DNA of 38,112 nt from Actinomadura rubrisoli (GCF_004349215.1 NZ_SMKU01000049.1:1-38112); one strand, 5' to 3'. Shown: positions 1 to 8,093, counted from the first letter of the stretch. Made by a program: numbers and translations. Notes: a model not told the origin generated them from the sequence alone.

Positions 1-726
1 CCACACCAAGGCCCCCGCCCACTCCTCTCCTCCCGTCACCGCACCGCACCCGCGGCGACGCCGCGTCGGTCACCGCGCCGCGTCCGTCACCGCACGGCGT
101 CCGGCCACCCCACCGCCTGCCCTACGCACGGCGTTCGCCACCGCGCCGCGTCCGCCGCGACGCCGCGTCCGTCATCGCACGGTGTCCGCCGCTCCGCCGC
201 TTGCGCTGCGCGCGGCGTCCGCCGCCCCGGCCGTCTGCGCTGCGCGCGGCGTCGGTCACGCCGCCGCTTGCGCTGCGCGCCGCGTCCGGTCACCGGATCT
301 CCTCCGTCGCCGCACTGCGTGTGTCGCGCGCGTCGTCGCGCCGTGTGCGTCACTGCGCCGTGTCCGTCACCGCACCGTGTCCGTCACCGCGCCGTGTCCG
401 CCGCGCCGCCGCGTCCGTGTCACCGCATGGCGCCCGTCACCCCGCCGCCTGCACTGCGCGCGGCGTCCGCCATCGCGCCGTGTCCGTCACCGCGTCGCGT
501 CCGTCGTCGCACGGCGTCTGTCACGCCGCCGCCTGCGCTGCGCACAGCGTCCGTCGTTGCACGGTGTCCGGCCGCCCCGCCGCCTGCCCTGCGCGCGGCG
601 TCGGTCACGCCGCCGCTTGCGCTGCGCGCCGCGTCCGGTCACCGGATCTTCTCCGTCGCCGCACTGCGTGTGTCGCCCGCATCGCGCGCGTCGTCGCGCT
701 GTGTGCGTCACTGCGCCGTGTCCGTT
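1..726. repeat. GC-rich degenerate minisatellite array
   Basis: The stretch is built from variants of a 14-18 bp unit resembling CGCGTCCGTCACCGC. A larger block of about 130 bp occurs twice, at 241-367 and 590-726, nearly identical apart from a 9-bp insertion in the second copy. All frames give Arg/Ala/Pro-rich low-complexity translations with no recognisable domain, and several are open simultaneously, which is typical of GC-rich repeats rather than genes. The second block abuts the 3' end of the membrane protein gene on the minus strand. I see no gene here. Confidence 0.75.
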
Positions 727-1574
727 TGTGGCTGGGGGGCGGGTTCCAGGCGGAGTTGCAATGCGTGGACGGCGGCCTTCGGGTCGTCGGCGAAGAAACG
801 GATTGTGCGGGCTTGGGCGCGGCGGCCGAGGGGGCGGACGGCGGTGATCGGCTGAGAGAGCCTGATGATCAAATTGGTCTGACTGGACACCGCCACGGCG
901 AGCCGGTCGTCGTCTACCTGGAACTTGCCGCTCTCGTTGAAGTTGTGGATATACCCCACCTCAGCGATCTGGTCATGTGGGACGCGCAGGTCGAAGAAAG
1001 CGCCGTAGCGGATGCGTACCTCGCCGGCGGAAATGACGTGAGGGCGGGTGATGCAGGCCGCGATGACCGCGAGCACCACCAGGAGGGTGTAGGCGTCCAC
1101 CACGAGGATCACGGCGCGCAAACCCACTGGTGCGCCGATCGCCCGCAGCAGGACCTCAGCAACCACCAGCTCCACGACCATCGCGAACAGGAACATCACC
1201 ATGGTGGGTGTCTGTACGCGGGAGTATGAGACGGCGGTGGCACCGGGCGGCACCCCGTGGCGGCGCCGCGTGATCCATAGGACGAGGCTGATGATGCCCT
1301 GCACGTCGAAGCCCATGATCCGTCGCACCTGTATGGGGATCAGCCGGTCATAGGTGGCCCGGACGGCCGGCAGACGGTCCGCGCCGCCGTGGCGCTCTGC
1401 CCGAAACAGCCGGTATGCGGCTGCGGCCTCCAAGACGAGCACGGCGATGACGGCCGCCTCGGCCCCTGCGATCAGCGGGCGGGGAATCGGCACATCGGAC
1501 ACGAGTAGGACCGCCAGCACCAGTTCCGCGGGAACCATGGCGAACAGCAGGCTACGCGCGATCTTGACCATCAC
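708..1574 (-). CDS. membrane protein with C-terminal PH-like domain
   Basis: About 288 residues of unassigned function. Four hydrophobic segments are visible, near residues 8-28, 34-58, 125-148 and 150-175. A soluble C-terminal part (about 180-280) containing VRIRYGAFFDLRVPHDQIAEV reads like the bacterial PH-like domain that follows membrane helices in many actinobacterial hypotheticals; that assignment is by resemblance only. The start is either GTG at 1574 (overlapping the merR stop by 4 nt) or ATG at 1571 (TGATG). An AAGGA sequence 6-9 nt upstream inside merR serves either, so the two genes are probably translationally coupled and the MerR protein may control this gene. The last codons run into the repeat array, so the C-terminus may have been altered by repeat growth. 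Confidence 0.75.
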   Translation of the reverse strand: MMVKIARSLLFAMVPAELVLAVLLVSDVPIPRPLIAGAEAAVIAVLVLEAAAAYRLFRAERHGGADRLPAVRATYDRLIPIQVRRIMGFDVQGIISLVLWITRRRHGVPPGATAVSYSRVQTPTMVMFLFAMVVELVVAEVLLRAIGAPVGLRAVILVVDAYTLLVVLAVIAACITRPHVISAGEVRIRYGAFFDLRVPHDQIAEVGYIHNFNESGKFQVDDDRLAVAVSSQTNLIIRLSQPITAVRPLGRRAQARTIRFFADDPKAAVHALQLRLEPAPQPQTDTAQ

Positions 1575-2323
1575 CTGCGTTCCTTCAGCACGGTGACCAT
1601 CAGATGGAAAGCTTCGGCCTGCGCGGCGGATATCTCCCGCGATAGCTCTTCCAGCCAGTGACCGGCTTCGGTGTCCTCAAGGCTCGTGACCATCGCTGAA
1701 GCCATCTTGTCGGGAATGTAGGCGGCAAGGTCATCCGCGAGCGCGGCGACGCGAGGATCGCCGGGGTCGGCGTCGGTGAGCTCGTCGAGCCGCGCGTAGA
1801 GGGCCTGGCCTCGTACGAGCGCTGCGGGCTCGGTGAGCGGGCGAAGCAGATCGATGAACCGGGCCCGGGCGGTCGAGTCGGATGCACTGCCGAACAAGGT
1901 CAGTAGCTCGCGGTCGAACTCGGCGAACGCCGAACCCTCGACGGGCAGACCGCGCAGCACCGCCGCCATGTCGGGCGGCACCGTCGAGTCGGGATGCAAG
2001 CCCGTCTCCGCCAGCAGTGCCGCCAACCGGGCCCGTCTGGCACTGATCGTCTCCTGCTGTCGGGCCAGGTCGGCGTCCAGTTCCTCAAGGACCTCCCGCA
2101 GCTCCCGGCCCTGATCGTCGGCCAAGACGTCGCGGATCTCGTCCAGCGACAGACCCAGCTCGGCCAGCCGGCGCACCCGGGCCAGAGCCACCGCCTCACG
2201 CAGCCGATATTCCCGATAGCCATTGGCCAGCCGTTCGGGCTCGGGCCACAACCCCAGGTGGTGGTAGTGGCGCACGGTTCGGGTAGACACCCCTACCAGC
2301 GCCGCCAGCTCGCCGATTCGGAT
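1571..2323 (-). CDS. MerR family transcriptional regulator (unusual start)
   Basis: The N-terminal winged-helix reads IRIGELAALVGVSTRTVRHYHHLGL and is followed by the second MerR half (YREYRLREAVALARVRRLAELGLSL in pieces), a coiled-coil linker (LEELDADLARQQETISARRA) and a roughly 120-residue C-terminal domain without a recognised ligand. MerR proteins normally begin M-[R/K]-I-G-E-L, but at that position (2321-2323) the codon is ATC, and an in-frame TGA lies 11 codons upstream. The first ordinary in-frame start is GTG at 2290, which would remove the first helix of the HTH. An ATG at 2331 is out of frame. So this is either an ATC start on a leaderless mRNA, a start-codon mutation, or a truncated protein from 2290. 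It is coupled to the downstream membrane protein gene. Confidence 0.8.
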   Translation of the reverse strand: MRIGELAALVGVSTRTVRHYHHLGLWPEPERLANGYREYRLREAVALARVRRLAELGLSLDEIRDVLADDQGRELREVLEELDADLARQQETISARRARLAALLAETGLHPDSTVPPDMAAVLRGLPVEGSAFAEFDRELLTLFGSASDSTARARFIDLLRPLTEPAALVRGQALYARLDELTDADPGDPRVAALADDLAAYIPDKMASAMVTSLEDTEAGHWLEELSREISAAQAEAFHLMVTVLKERR

Positions 2324-2329
2324 GCCTTC

Positions 2330-2360
2330 ATTAGAAACGTTGACGCAACGACAAGGTCAA
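2330..2360 (-). promoter_or_regulatory. MerR-type promoter/operator of the merR operon
   Basis: On the minus strand a -35 box TTGACC (2355-2360) and a -10 box TCTAAT (2330-2335) are separated by 19 bp, the long spacing typical of MerR-controlled promoters. The spacer holds an imperfect dyad TTGTCG-TTG-CGTCAA, matching the arrangement of actinobacterial MerR operators. The -10 box ends 6 nt before the ATC at 2323, so the transcript should start at or next to that codon, as expected for a leaderless mRNA. Autoregulation is inferred. Confidence 0.6.
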
Positions 2361-3498
2361 ACCGTCATCGCCTTGCAGGGGCGACCAGCACGTCTGGCAG
2401 TTGGACGCGCAGTCGCCCGGCGCCCCTCTCGGCTGACCTTCCCTCGCCGACCTGGCTCCGGCCCGTCGATTACTGGCTCGGCCCTCACCGCGCACGCCCG
2501 ACATATCTGCAGGTCGATTCGTACTCCGTTCCTACGTACTTGCCCCCGCGCGTGAGGAGTACCCCGGGTATGCCCCCTTTCCGGCCCGGACCGGCCCAGC
2601 TCCGCCCGGCCAGGCCTGACCCGGCTCTGTTCGGCCCGGCTCGCGGCTCGGCCCGGCTCGGCTGGCGAGTTGCTGATGGGCGGATGGCGCTTTGGCTCGC
2701 GACTGTCTCGCTCGGTCGCTACCTGACTGCGATCCGCCTGGCTGACACTTGCTGCTTGGCTCTGCCTGGGCACCGCTGTGTCACCCTGGCCACCATCCCC
2801 CGGCCTTCGCTTCGATCTGGATGCTGGCCAGGTCACGGCCCTTAACCGACTCGTGTTCTACGCCCTCGATCCGTCCCAATCTCCTCAATGACGTGCTGGT
2901 CGAACGGGGGTGCAGGCAACTGGCGCGGGGAGTTGGGCAATGTGGGCTGTCTGTGTGAGGTGGCTGGCGTGGGCTGATTGACGTTGAGCTGATTGGCGTG
3001 CGGGACTAATCGGCGTCCGGCGTCCGGCGTCCGGCGTCCGGCTCCTGGCGTCCGGCTCTCGGCGTCCGGGAGTTGGGGTCCTGCGTCTGGTTGTGAGGTT
3101 TGGAACTGCCTGCCGGATGCGCGTCGACTTCTGGGTGACGGTCGCACACGGGCTGGGTTCTGGACGAGGCGGGCGCAGTGAGCGTCCTGGGGTCGCACTG
3201 GCGGACGAGAGCCGCCCGGACGGCGGTCTGGTCCCGGCGGTAGTGGTGGCCTATTGAGGTGAGGGCGTCGTCCTGGACGGTCGCAGCACAAGACCCGCGG
3301 CAGTGCAGCGTCTTCGCGTTCTTGGGTTGCACATCAAGCCGTGTGATCGACGTAAGAGCAGCGGCGGGCATTGGACCAACGATGCCTCGTGGACGGTGCA
3401 GACCGGGCGCCCGTCTCCCGTTCGTCGTGGCGCTTGGTGTCAGTGCTCGATCGGACGGGGACCGGGGTGCTGGGGCGCGGAGCCGAGTGAGAGCGGGG
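2361..3498. other. gene-free region with short tandem repeats
   Basis: More than 1.1 kb without a convincing gene. All open frames are Arg/Pro-rich and lack domains or ribosome binding sites. It contains a C/G-rich stretch built on GGCCCGGCTCG-like words (about 2580-2665), a 7-bp inverted repeat GTACTCC/GGAGTAC (2521-2527 and 2556-2562), and four perfect tandem copies of GGCGTCC (3012-3039) followed by looser copies to about 3070. Confidence 0.6.
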
Positions 3499-3558
3499 TT
3501 GACTAGACAAGTCTGTCTGGTTAAGTTGTGATGCGCATACAGACAGACCTGTCTGTCT
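3499..3558 (+). promoter_or_regulatory. promoter with two TetR-type operators
   Basis: A -35 box TTGACT (3499-3504) stands 17 bp from a weak -10 box TAAGTT (3522-3527). The spacer contains a half-degenerate copy of the operator (AGACAAGTCTGTCT from 3505), and a near-perfect palindrome AGACAGACCTGTCTGTCT lies at 3541-3558, just past the expected start of transcription. The same palindrome recurs in front of the tetR gene at 4773-4790. The ribosome binding site GAAGGAG follows, before the ATG at 3581. Confidence 0.7.
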
Positions 3559-3580
3559 ACTCCCTTGAAGGAGTCGTCTT

Positions 3581-4120
3581 ATGGCGCGCACGCTTGTTGT
3601 ACTCGTCCATCCCGACCTTGGTGCGTCGCGGGTCAATGCGGCACTGGCCGCTGGTGTTCGTGACCTGTCGAATGTCACCGTCCATGATCTTTATGCGGCC
3701 TGTCCTGATCTGCACATCGATGTGGCGCGGGAAAAGCGGCTGCTGGAGGAGCATGACCGCGTGGTGCTGCAGTTCCCCTTCTATTGGTATTCGGCGCCGC
3801 CGCTGCTTAAGAAGTGGTTGGACGAGGTGTTGGAGCGTGGTTGGGCGTACGGACCGGGTGGCGAGGCACTCCACGGTAAGAGGCTGCAACTCGTGACGGC
3901 GGTCGGGGGCCAGGAGGAGCTTTACCGGCCTGATGGGCTCAACCGATTCCCGGTAAGGGATCTGCTATCGCCGTTCGACGCGACCGCGAACCTCACAGGT
4001 ATGCGATATGAGGAGCCGTTCGTCATCCATGGCTCCGCATACCTGGACGAGCGGGAACTGGAGCAGCAGGTGCGGCGTTACCGCAGTCTGCTCCAGGAGT
4101 CCATGTCGATCGTGGCGTGA
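3581..4120 (+). CDS. NAD(P)H-dependent oxidoreductase, flavodoxin fold (quinone reductase-like)
   Basis: 179 residues, the usual length for the Flavodoxin_2 (KefF/MdaB/YwrO-like) family of FMN or FAD enzymes that reduce quinones or electrophiles with NAD(P)H. Visible family marks are the first strand with the phosphate-binding region (RTLVVLVHPDLGASRVNAAL), the DLYA segment, the VVLQFPFYWYSAPPLLKKW motif around residues 62-80, the GWAYG turn and the LVTAVGG strand. GAAGGAG precedes the ATG. It is the first gene of a cassette repressed by the neighbouring TetR protein through the operators at 3505-3558, so induction by a quinone or another electrophile is likely, but the inducer is not known. 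Confidence 0.9.
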   Translation: MARTLVVLVHPDLGASRVNAALAAGVRDLSNVTVHDLYAACPDLHIDVAREKRLLEEHDRVVLQFPFYWYSAPPLLKKWLDEVLERGWAYGPGGEALHGKRLQLVTAVGGQEELYRPDGLNRFPVRDLLSPFDATANLTGMRYEEPFVIHGSAYLDERELEQQVRRYRSLLQESMSIVA

Positions 4121-4134
4121 AGGGGAGCAGCCAG

Positions 4135-4725
4135 GTGAAGATCATTATTGTCGGGGCGTCCGGCACCATCGGCTCGGCCGTCGCCGACCTGCTGGAGAAG
4201 GAGCATGAGGTCGTGCGGGCGTCGCGGCGTGGCTCGGTGCGAGTCGACATGGACGACCATGCGTCGATCGACGCGCTTTTCGACACCGTCCAAGATGTCG
4301 ATGCCGTCGTGTGCTGCGCGGCCAGCGGAGCCCTCACACCATTGGACTCGGCGGACGGCGACTTCACCGCCGGATTGCAAAACAAACTGCTCGGGCAAGT
4401 GCATTTGTTGCGGCGGGCGTTGCATCAACTGCGAGACGGCGGTTCGGTCACCTTGACCAGCGGTGCCTTCGACCGGCCCGTGCCGGGCAGTTCGTTCAGT
4501 GCGCTGGTCAACGCGGGCCTGGAGGCGTTCGTGTCGGCGGCGGCGATCGAGATGCCGCGCGGGCTGCGGGTGAATGTCGTCAGTCCGGGGTGGGTCGCGG
4601 AGACGCTTGAGGCGATGGGCTTGGACGGCGCGGACGGGACCCTGGCCGCAGAGGTCGCACGTGCCTACGTCGAGGCCGTCGAGGGCGATGCGCAAGGACG
4701 GACGTTCAGCCCCAGGCGCACCTGA
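4135..4725 (+). CDS. short-chain dehydrogenase, atypical active site
   Basis: A Rossmann-fold protein of about 196 residues. The start VKIIIVGASGTIGSAVADLL has the NAD(P)-binding GASGTIG motif, followed by VDAVVCCAASG and the VTLTSG strand that normally ends at the catalytic Ser. The usual YxxxK is absent: the segment is SALVNAGLEAFVSAAAIE, as in a subgroup of short SDR proteins whose catalysis is unclear. GTG at 4135 is preferred because AGGGGAG lies 7 nt upstream; the frame is also open to a GTG at 4117 overlapping the stop of the previous gene. Co-transcription with the flavodoxin-fold gene suggests a joint detoxification role (inference). Confidence 0.85.
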   Translation: MKIIIVGASGTIGSAVADLLEKEHEVVRASRRGSVRVDMDDHASIDALFDTVQDVDAVVCCAASGALTPLDSADGDFTAGLQNKLLGQVHLLRRALHQLRDGGSVTLTSGAFDRPVPGSSFSALVNAGLEAFVSAAAIEMPRGLRVNVVSPGWVAETLEAMGLDGADGTLAAEVARAYVEAVEGDAQGRTFSPRRT

Positions 4726-4772
4726 CACCTCGCTCCAGGACGGACGGCTCTTCTCGACGTGCGGAAACAACT

Positions 4773-4790
4773 AGACTGACCGGTCTGTCT
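4773..4790 (+). promoter_or_regulatory. TetR operator in the tetR promoter
   Basis: The sequence AGACTGACCGGTCTGTCT is an 18-bp near-perfect palindrome. It is the same word as the operators at 3505-3518 and 3541-3558, and lies about 33 bp before the tetR start codon with a possible -10 TACGAT at 4792-4797. Three related sites, one in front of tetR itself, argue for autorepression plus repression of the redox genes. Confidence 0.7.
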
Positions 4791-4822
4791 GTACGATGGG
4801 AGCCTCTGGGAGGAGCCGTCCG

Positions 4823-5392
4823 ATGACCACGAAGACGCGTGAGCCGGCTCGCGATCGGATTCTGAGAACCGCGACCGAACTCTTCTACGCCTACGGCATC
4901 CGTGGTGTCGGCATCGATCGCATCATCGCGGATTCGGGCGTGGCGAAGGCGACTCTCTACGCGCATTTCAAGTCCAAGGACGAACTGGTCCTGACCTTCC
5001 TGCGGCAGGCTGACGAGAAGTGGCGCGGAATGCTGCGCGAGGCGGCCGCGGCGGCGGGCGGCGATCCCCGGGAGCAGCTCGTCGAGATGTTCGGCGCGAT
5101 CGAGGCGGGGAGCGACGGCGGCGACTTCCGCGGATGCGTGTTCATCAACACCGCGAGCGAGTCGCTGCAAGGCACGCCCGTCCACCAGGCCACGATCGAG
5201 CACAAGCGGGCCGTCCGCGCGTGGGTGGCCGGACTCGCCACTGCCGCCGGCGCCCCGGACCCGGCGCTGCTCGCACGGGAGTTGACCATCCTGCTGGACG
5301 GCGCGATGTCCGCAGCGGCTCTGGAATCGGTCCCCGACGTCGTGCCCGCCGCGCGTCTCGCGGCCCGCGCCATCGTCGAACGTTCCGTCTGA
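4823..5392 (+). CDS. TetR family transcriptional regulator
   Basis: 189 residues, typical of TetR repressors. The N-terminal HTH spans about residues 10-55 (DRILRTATELFYAYGIRGVG ... GVAKATLYAHFKSKDELV). The C-terminal ligand domain carries the GCVFINTASE segment common in TetR proteins of this kind. ATG at 4823 is chosen because GGGAGGAG sits about 7 nt upstream; the frame also has an ATG at 4796 that lacks a binding site. The gene directly follows the two redox genes it probably controls, sharing their operator word. Its stop lies in a 20-bp sequence that is tandemly duplicated (5388-5407 and 5408-5427, one mismatch), so the C-terminus borders a recent duplication. Confidence 0.92.
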   Translation: MTTKTREPARDRILRTATELFYAYGIRGVGIDRIIADSGVAKATLYAHFKSKDELVLTFLRQADEKWRGMLREAAAAAGGDPREQLVEMFGAIEAGSDGGDFRGCVFINTASESLQGTPVHQATIEHKRAVRAWVAGLATAAGAPDPALLARELTILLDGAMSAAALESVPDVVPAARLAARAIVERSV

Positions 5393-6058
5393 CGCGCCGT
5401 CCGTCCGTCTGACGCGCTGTCCGTCCGTTTCGTCGTGATGCCGGGACCGGGCGCGGCGTGGTCGCGGAGCTTCGTTGACGTGCGGTTTGGATGGATTGTC
5501 GCTACCTGACAGACGAGAACGCGCAGTCATGGACATGCACTCGGCTTGGGGGTTGCTGCGACCCGTCGATCAAGGTGCTACTGGAGCCGAGTGGGCGCCA
5601 ACGGCGTCGCGATGAGGGTGCCCACCTGGGGATGCATCTGGGGATTCGCGGTGGGTAGCGCAATCCACCGGTGTCGTGTCGCTGTGGAGGCCCGTCGCCC
5701 ACAGGGTGTGAACGGACTGTGCGCAGACGCGCCGTCGAAGGGGCTTCTTCGCAGGTCAGCGGCTTTTCCACGACGTGGATAACTGATCGCGGTCATGGGG
5801 AGCCGCCTGGGGAAGAATGGTGGACGCCGGGGCGTGCGGTCATTCCCAGGTTGTGCACCAAAGTTATCCACAGGTTGTGGATTTTCGGCCTGACCGTCCA
5901 GCGATGGCTAGCCTGGGGATGACGGTGTTCGACGTCGCACCGTACGTCCGGAATCCCCTGTCGCCTGGGGATTTCCCTGTGGAGCGATGACCTCGCAGAG
6001 CCGGTGAGAGAGGTGAGGAGCATGTGCGCAAGGTTGCCCCCAGCCTGTGGACAACGTC
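5393..6058. other. gene-free region with DnaA-box-like cluster
   Basis: No convincing gene in 660 bp. Its right half holds several 9-mers resembling DnaA boxes: CGTGGATAA (5774-5782), TTGTGCACC (5851-5859), perfect TTATCCACA (5864-5872), TGTGGATTT (5876-5884), TGTGGAGCG (5978-5986) and perfect TGTGGACAA (6046-6054). A 13-bp inverted repeat TCCACGACGTGGA lies at 5767-5779. No dnaA or dnaN is nearby, so calling this the origin is not justified; a DnaA-binding locus outside oriC is possible. Confidence 0.5.
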
Positions 6059-6409
6059 CTAGAGGTCCTTCGCCGCCGGATGGCGCGGCTGGTAGATGGG
6101 CAACTCGCCGCCGCTCGGCAGCCGTATCGCCGCGAGCAGGCCCCAGCCCTCGTCGCTGATCGGCACGTCGATCACCACGCCGCGCTCGGTGAGGTCGTCG
6201 AGGGTGGCCTCGATGTCGTCACACATCAGGTAGAACTCGTGCCGCGACTGTCCCTCGGTGGGGTGCGCGGCGAGTTCGGCGGGCGGCAGCTTGAAGATCA
6301 GCCAGCCCTGCCCGGCGTCGACGCCCGGGAATCCAAGGACGTCCCGGATGAAGGCGCGGTCCGCCTCCGCATCCTGGCTGTAGATGATCACATGTGCCCC
6401 GTTGATCAT
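6059..6409 (-). CDS. VOC superfamily (glyoxalase/dioxygenase-like) protein
   Basis: 116 residues with the vicinal-oxygen-chelate pattern: NGAHVIIYSQDAEADRAFIR at the start, FPGVDAGQGWLIFKLP, HEFYLMCDDIEATLDDL in the middle, and PSGGELPIYQPRHP at the end. The family binds a divalent metal; HVIIYS, HEFYLMC and a late acidic position could supply ligands, but the substrate cannot be told. ATG at 6409 is used because GAAGGAGG lies 5 nt upstream; an ATG six codons earlier overlaps that binding site. The stop codon is 4 bp from a perfect DnaA-box 9-mer. It is transcribed alone. Confidence 0.85.
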   Translation of the reverse strand: MINGAHVIIYSQDAEADRAFIRDVLGFPGVDAGQGWLIFKLPPAELAAHPTEGQSRHEFYLMCDDIEATLDDLTERGVVIDVPISDEGWGLLAAIRLPSGGELPIYQPRHPAAKDL

Positions 6410-6437
6410 GGCTCCTCCTTCGCCCATCTCGGACGTC

Positions 6438-7596
6438 CTACCCAGTTCGGGGACGGATCGCTGCGGCCACGAACATCGGGATCACCAGGAAGAGCCGGTC
6501 GGCGCGGGCCCGCTCGCGCTGTTCCTCCAGCCAGGCGCCCTGGCCGTCCCCAAGCGCGGTGATGAGCGGCCGCGCGACCTCGCCGAGGAGGACGGCCTGC
6601 GGACCTCGACGATCACGTCCCGGAATCCCGCGCCCAGCAGGAGGTGCGGCGCGCGCGGGCGGCACGCGGGCTCGATACGCGGTCGGCGCGGACGCAGGCG
6701 CGGGCACGGGAGTGGACGCGGGTGCGAGCGCGGGTGAGTTCGGGGTAGGACGGGTCGCCCAGTAGGAGGTTGTGGTGGGCGTGGGTGGCATGCGGGCTCG
6801 ATCTGCGGTCGGCGCGGACGCGGGTGAGTTCGGGGTCGGACGGGTCGATCAGCAGGACGTTGCGGTGGGCGCAGGTGACACGCGGGCTCGATACGCCGCG
6901 GGCGCGGACGTGTACGTGGGCGTGTACGAGGGCGCGTGTGAGTTCGGGGTGGGACGAGTCGACTAGCAGGAGGTTGCGGTGGGCGTGGATTGGCACACGG
7001 GCTCGATACGCGGCCAGCGTGTACGAGGGCATGGACGTGGGTGTGTACGAGGGCGTGGACGCGGGCGCGGGTGAGTTTGGGGTTGGACGGGGCGATCACC
7101 AGGGTGTCCCAGTCCTGGCCGGCCAGGACGATCTGGTCGCCGGGGGCGAGGGCGCGGCGGGCCTCGCCTAGCGCGCACGGGCTCGGCCAGGTCGCGCAGC
7201 ACCTGTCGGCCCGGTAGCCGGTGGCCTCGCCGTGCGCGAGCGGCAGGTTGCTCGCGGTCCGAGAGTGGCGGGTCGTAGGCGGTCTGGGGGCGGAAGTCGG
7301 CATCCGGGTCGCGCGGCCGCGCGACCGCGATCATCTGATTGCTGAGGTCGACGCCGACCGCGCGCGGTCAGATCGGCGACGTCCCGTCCAGTCCCGCGCC
7401 GCAGCCGACGTCGGTGACGAAGGAGCCGGGCGCGGCGTGCAGGAGCCCGTCGGAACGGGCGCGCAACGACGAAGGGGCCGGGTGCGGCGTGCAGGAGCTC
7501 GTAGGAACGGGCGCGCAAGTCGGCCGTGCCGGGCGAGGTGTCGGCGGCGTCGAGGCGCCGGATGAGGTTCGGGCTGATTTCGGTTGGTCTGGACAT
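6438..7596 (-). pseudogene. class I SAM-dependent methyltransferase, degraded
   Basis: The pieces of one methyltransferase lie in order but in different frames. The start is MSRPTEISPNLIRRLDAADT (ATG at 7596). Motif I (FVTDVGCGAGLDG) and GVDLSNQMIAVARP follow in another frame, then ARRALAPGDQIVLAGQDWDT, and finally the typical tail AWLEEQRERARADRLFLVIP. Lesions visible: a 52-bp tandem duplication (7416-7467 repeated at 7468-7519) that shifts the frame just before motif I; an in-frame TGA at 7368-7370 with loss of the sequence after motif I; and a tandem expansion at about 6660-7110 of the segment encoding DPSDPELTRARVH. A working enzyme of this family would be near 270 residues. I see no single frame that could give one. 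Confidence 0.8.
6666..7110 (-). repeat. in-frame tandem repeats inside the methyltransferase remnant
   Basis: A segment beginning GAGTTCGGGGT and ending GCGGGCTCGAT on the plus strand recurs, with GAGTT at 6736, 6826, 6940 and 7072; a partial first copy is near 6640-6695. The distances are 90, 114 and 132 bp, all multiples of 3, so the expansion kept the reading frame. On the minus strand each unit encodes a version of LLLxDPSDPELTRARxHAxV. The length differences come from an inner 6-12 bp minisatellite with the words GTGTACGAGGGCGTGG. Confidence 0.75.
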
Positions 7597-7783
7597 GGAC
7601 CGCAGGCTGCGACTTAATGTCGACATGAAGTCAAGCCCCGCAGCCGCCGCGCCACGCCCGGCGGGCGCGGACGCGCGTGCGTACGATGGGCCCGGTTCGG
7701 CGTGACAGGGGTGCGCGGCAGGGCGGTCGAACCGGCCCCGACCTGCGAACACCAGTTCGAACGCGTGCTAGGCTCGCGGACTT

Positions 7784-8017
7784 ATGGGGCACCTTCTGAA
7801 CGAGCCGGTCCGCGCCGAGCACGACCCGGCCGGACGGCTCACCGCGTACGAATGGCGGGGGTCGCGCTACGCCGTCGACGAGGTACTGAAGACCTACGGG
7901 ACGTCCCAGGACGGCCGGGTCTACCGGGTCCGCGTCACCGGCGCCGAGGGCGTCGCAGTAGCGGAGCTCGGCCGTGACGAGGACCGCTGGCGGCTCCGGC
8001 ACATCTTCTCCGCCTGA
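7784..8017 (+). CDS. small hypothetical protein (DUF6504-like)
   Basis: 77 residues: an N-terminal VRAEHDPAGRLTAYEWRGSRYAVDEVL strand-turn pattern and a C-terminal VAELGRDEDRWRLRHIFSA. The WRGxRYxVxxVL motif followed by a Trp/His-rich end resembles the DUF6504 proteins of actinobacteria, by memory only. A possible -10 box TAGGCT (7769-7774) lies 9 nt before the ATG and no Shine-Dalgarno is seen, so the mRNA may be leaderless. The next gene's frame overlaps its 3' end. Confidence 0.65.
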   Translation: MGHLLNEPVRAEHDPAGRLTAYEWRGSRYAVDEVLKTYGTSQDGRVYRVRVTGAEGVAVAELGRDEDRWRLRHIFSA

Positions 8018-8093
8018 CCACCAGCCTGCCGACCGACCGATCGCCGACCACCTGAGCGCAGGCCAGGCGAGCGCAGGCCAGCCCGGCGGCGGT

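Noticed and set aside
182..1229. Several long Arg/Ala-rich open frames over the first kilobase
   Set aside because: All are products of the GC-rich repeat array or antisense to the membrane protein gene; none has a domain, a binding site or sensible composition.
2357..2836. 159-residue minus-strand open frame
   Set aside because: Low-complexity basic composition, no binding site, no recognisable motif; the interval is better described as gene-free.
4117..4134. GTG 4117 as start of the SDR gene
   Set aside because: It overlaps the previous stop but would place the binding site inside the coding sequence; GTG 4135 has AGGGGAG at the right distance and begins directly with the Rossmann strand.
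5760..6060. Chromosomal origin of replication
   Set aside because: DnaA-box-like sequences are present, but dnaA and dnaN are not in the window and no AT-rich unwinding region is seen.
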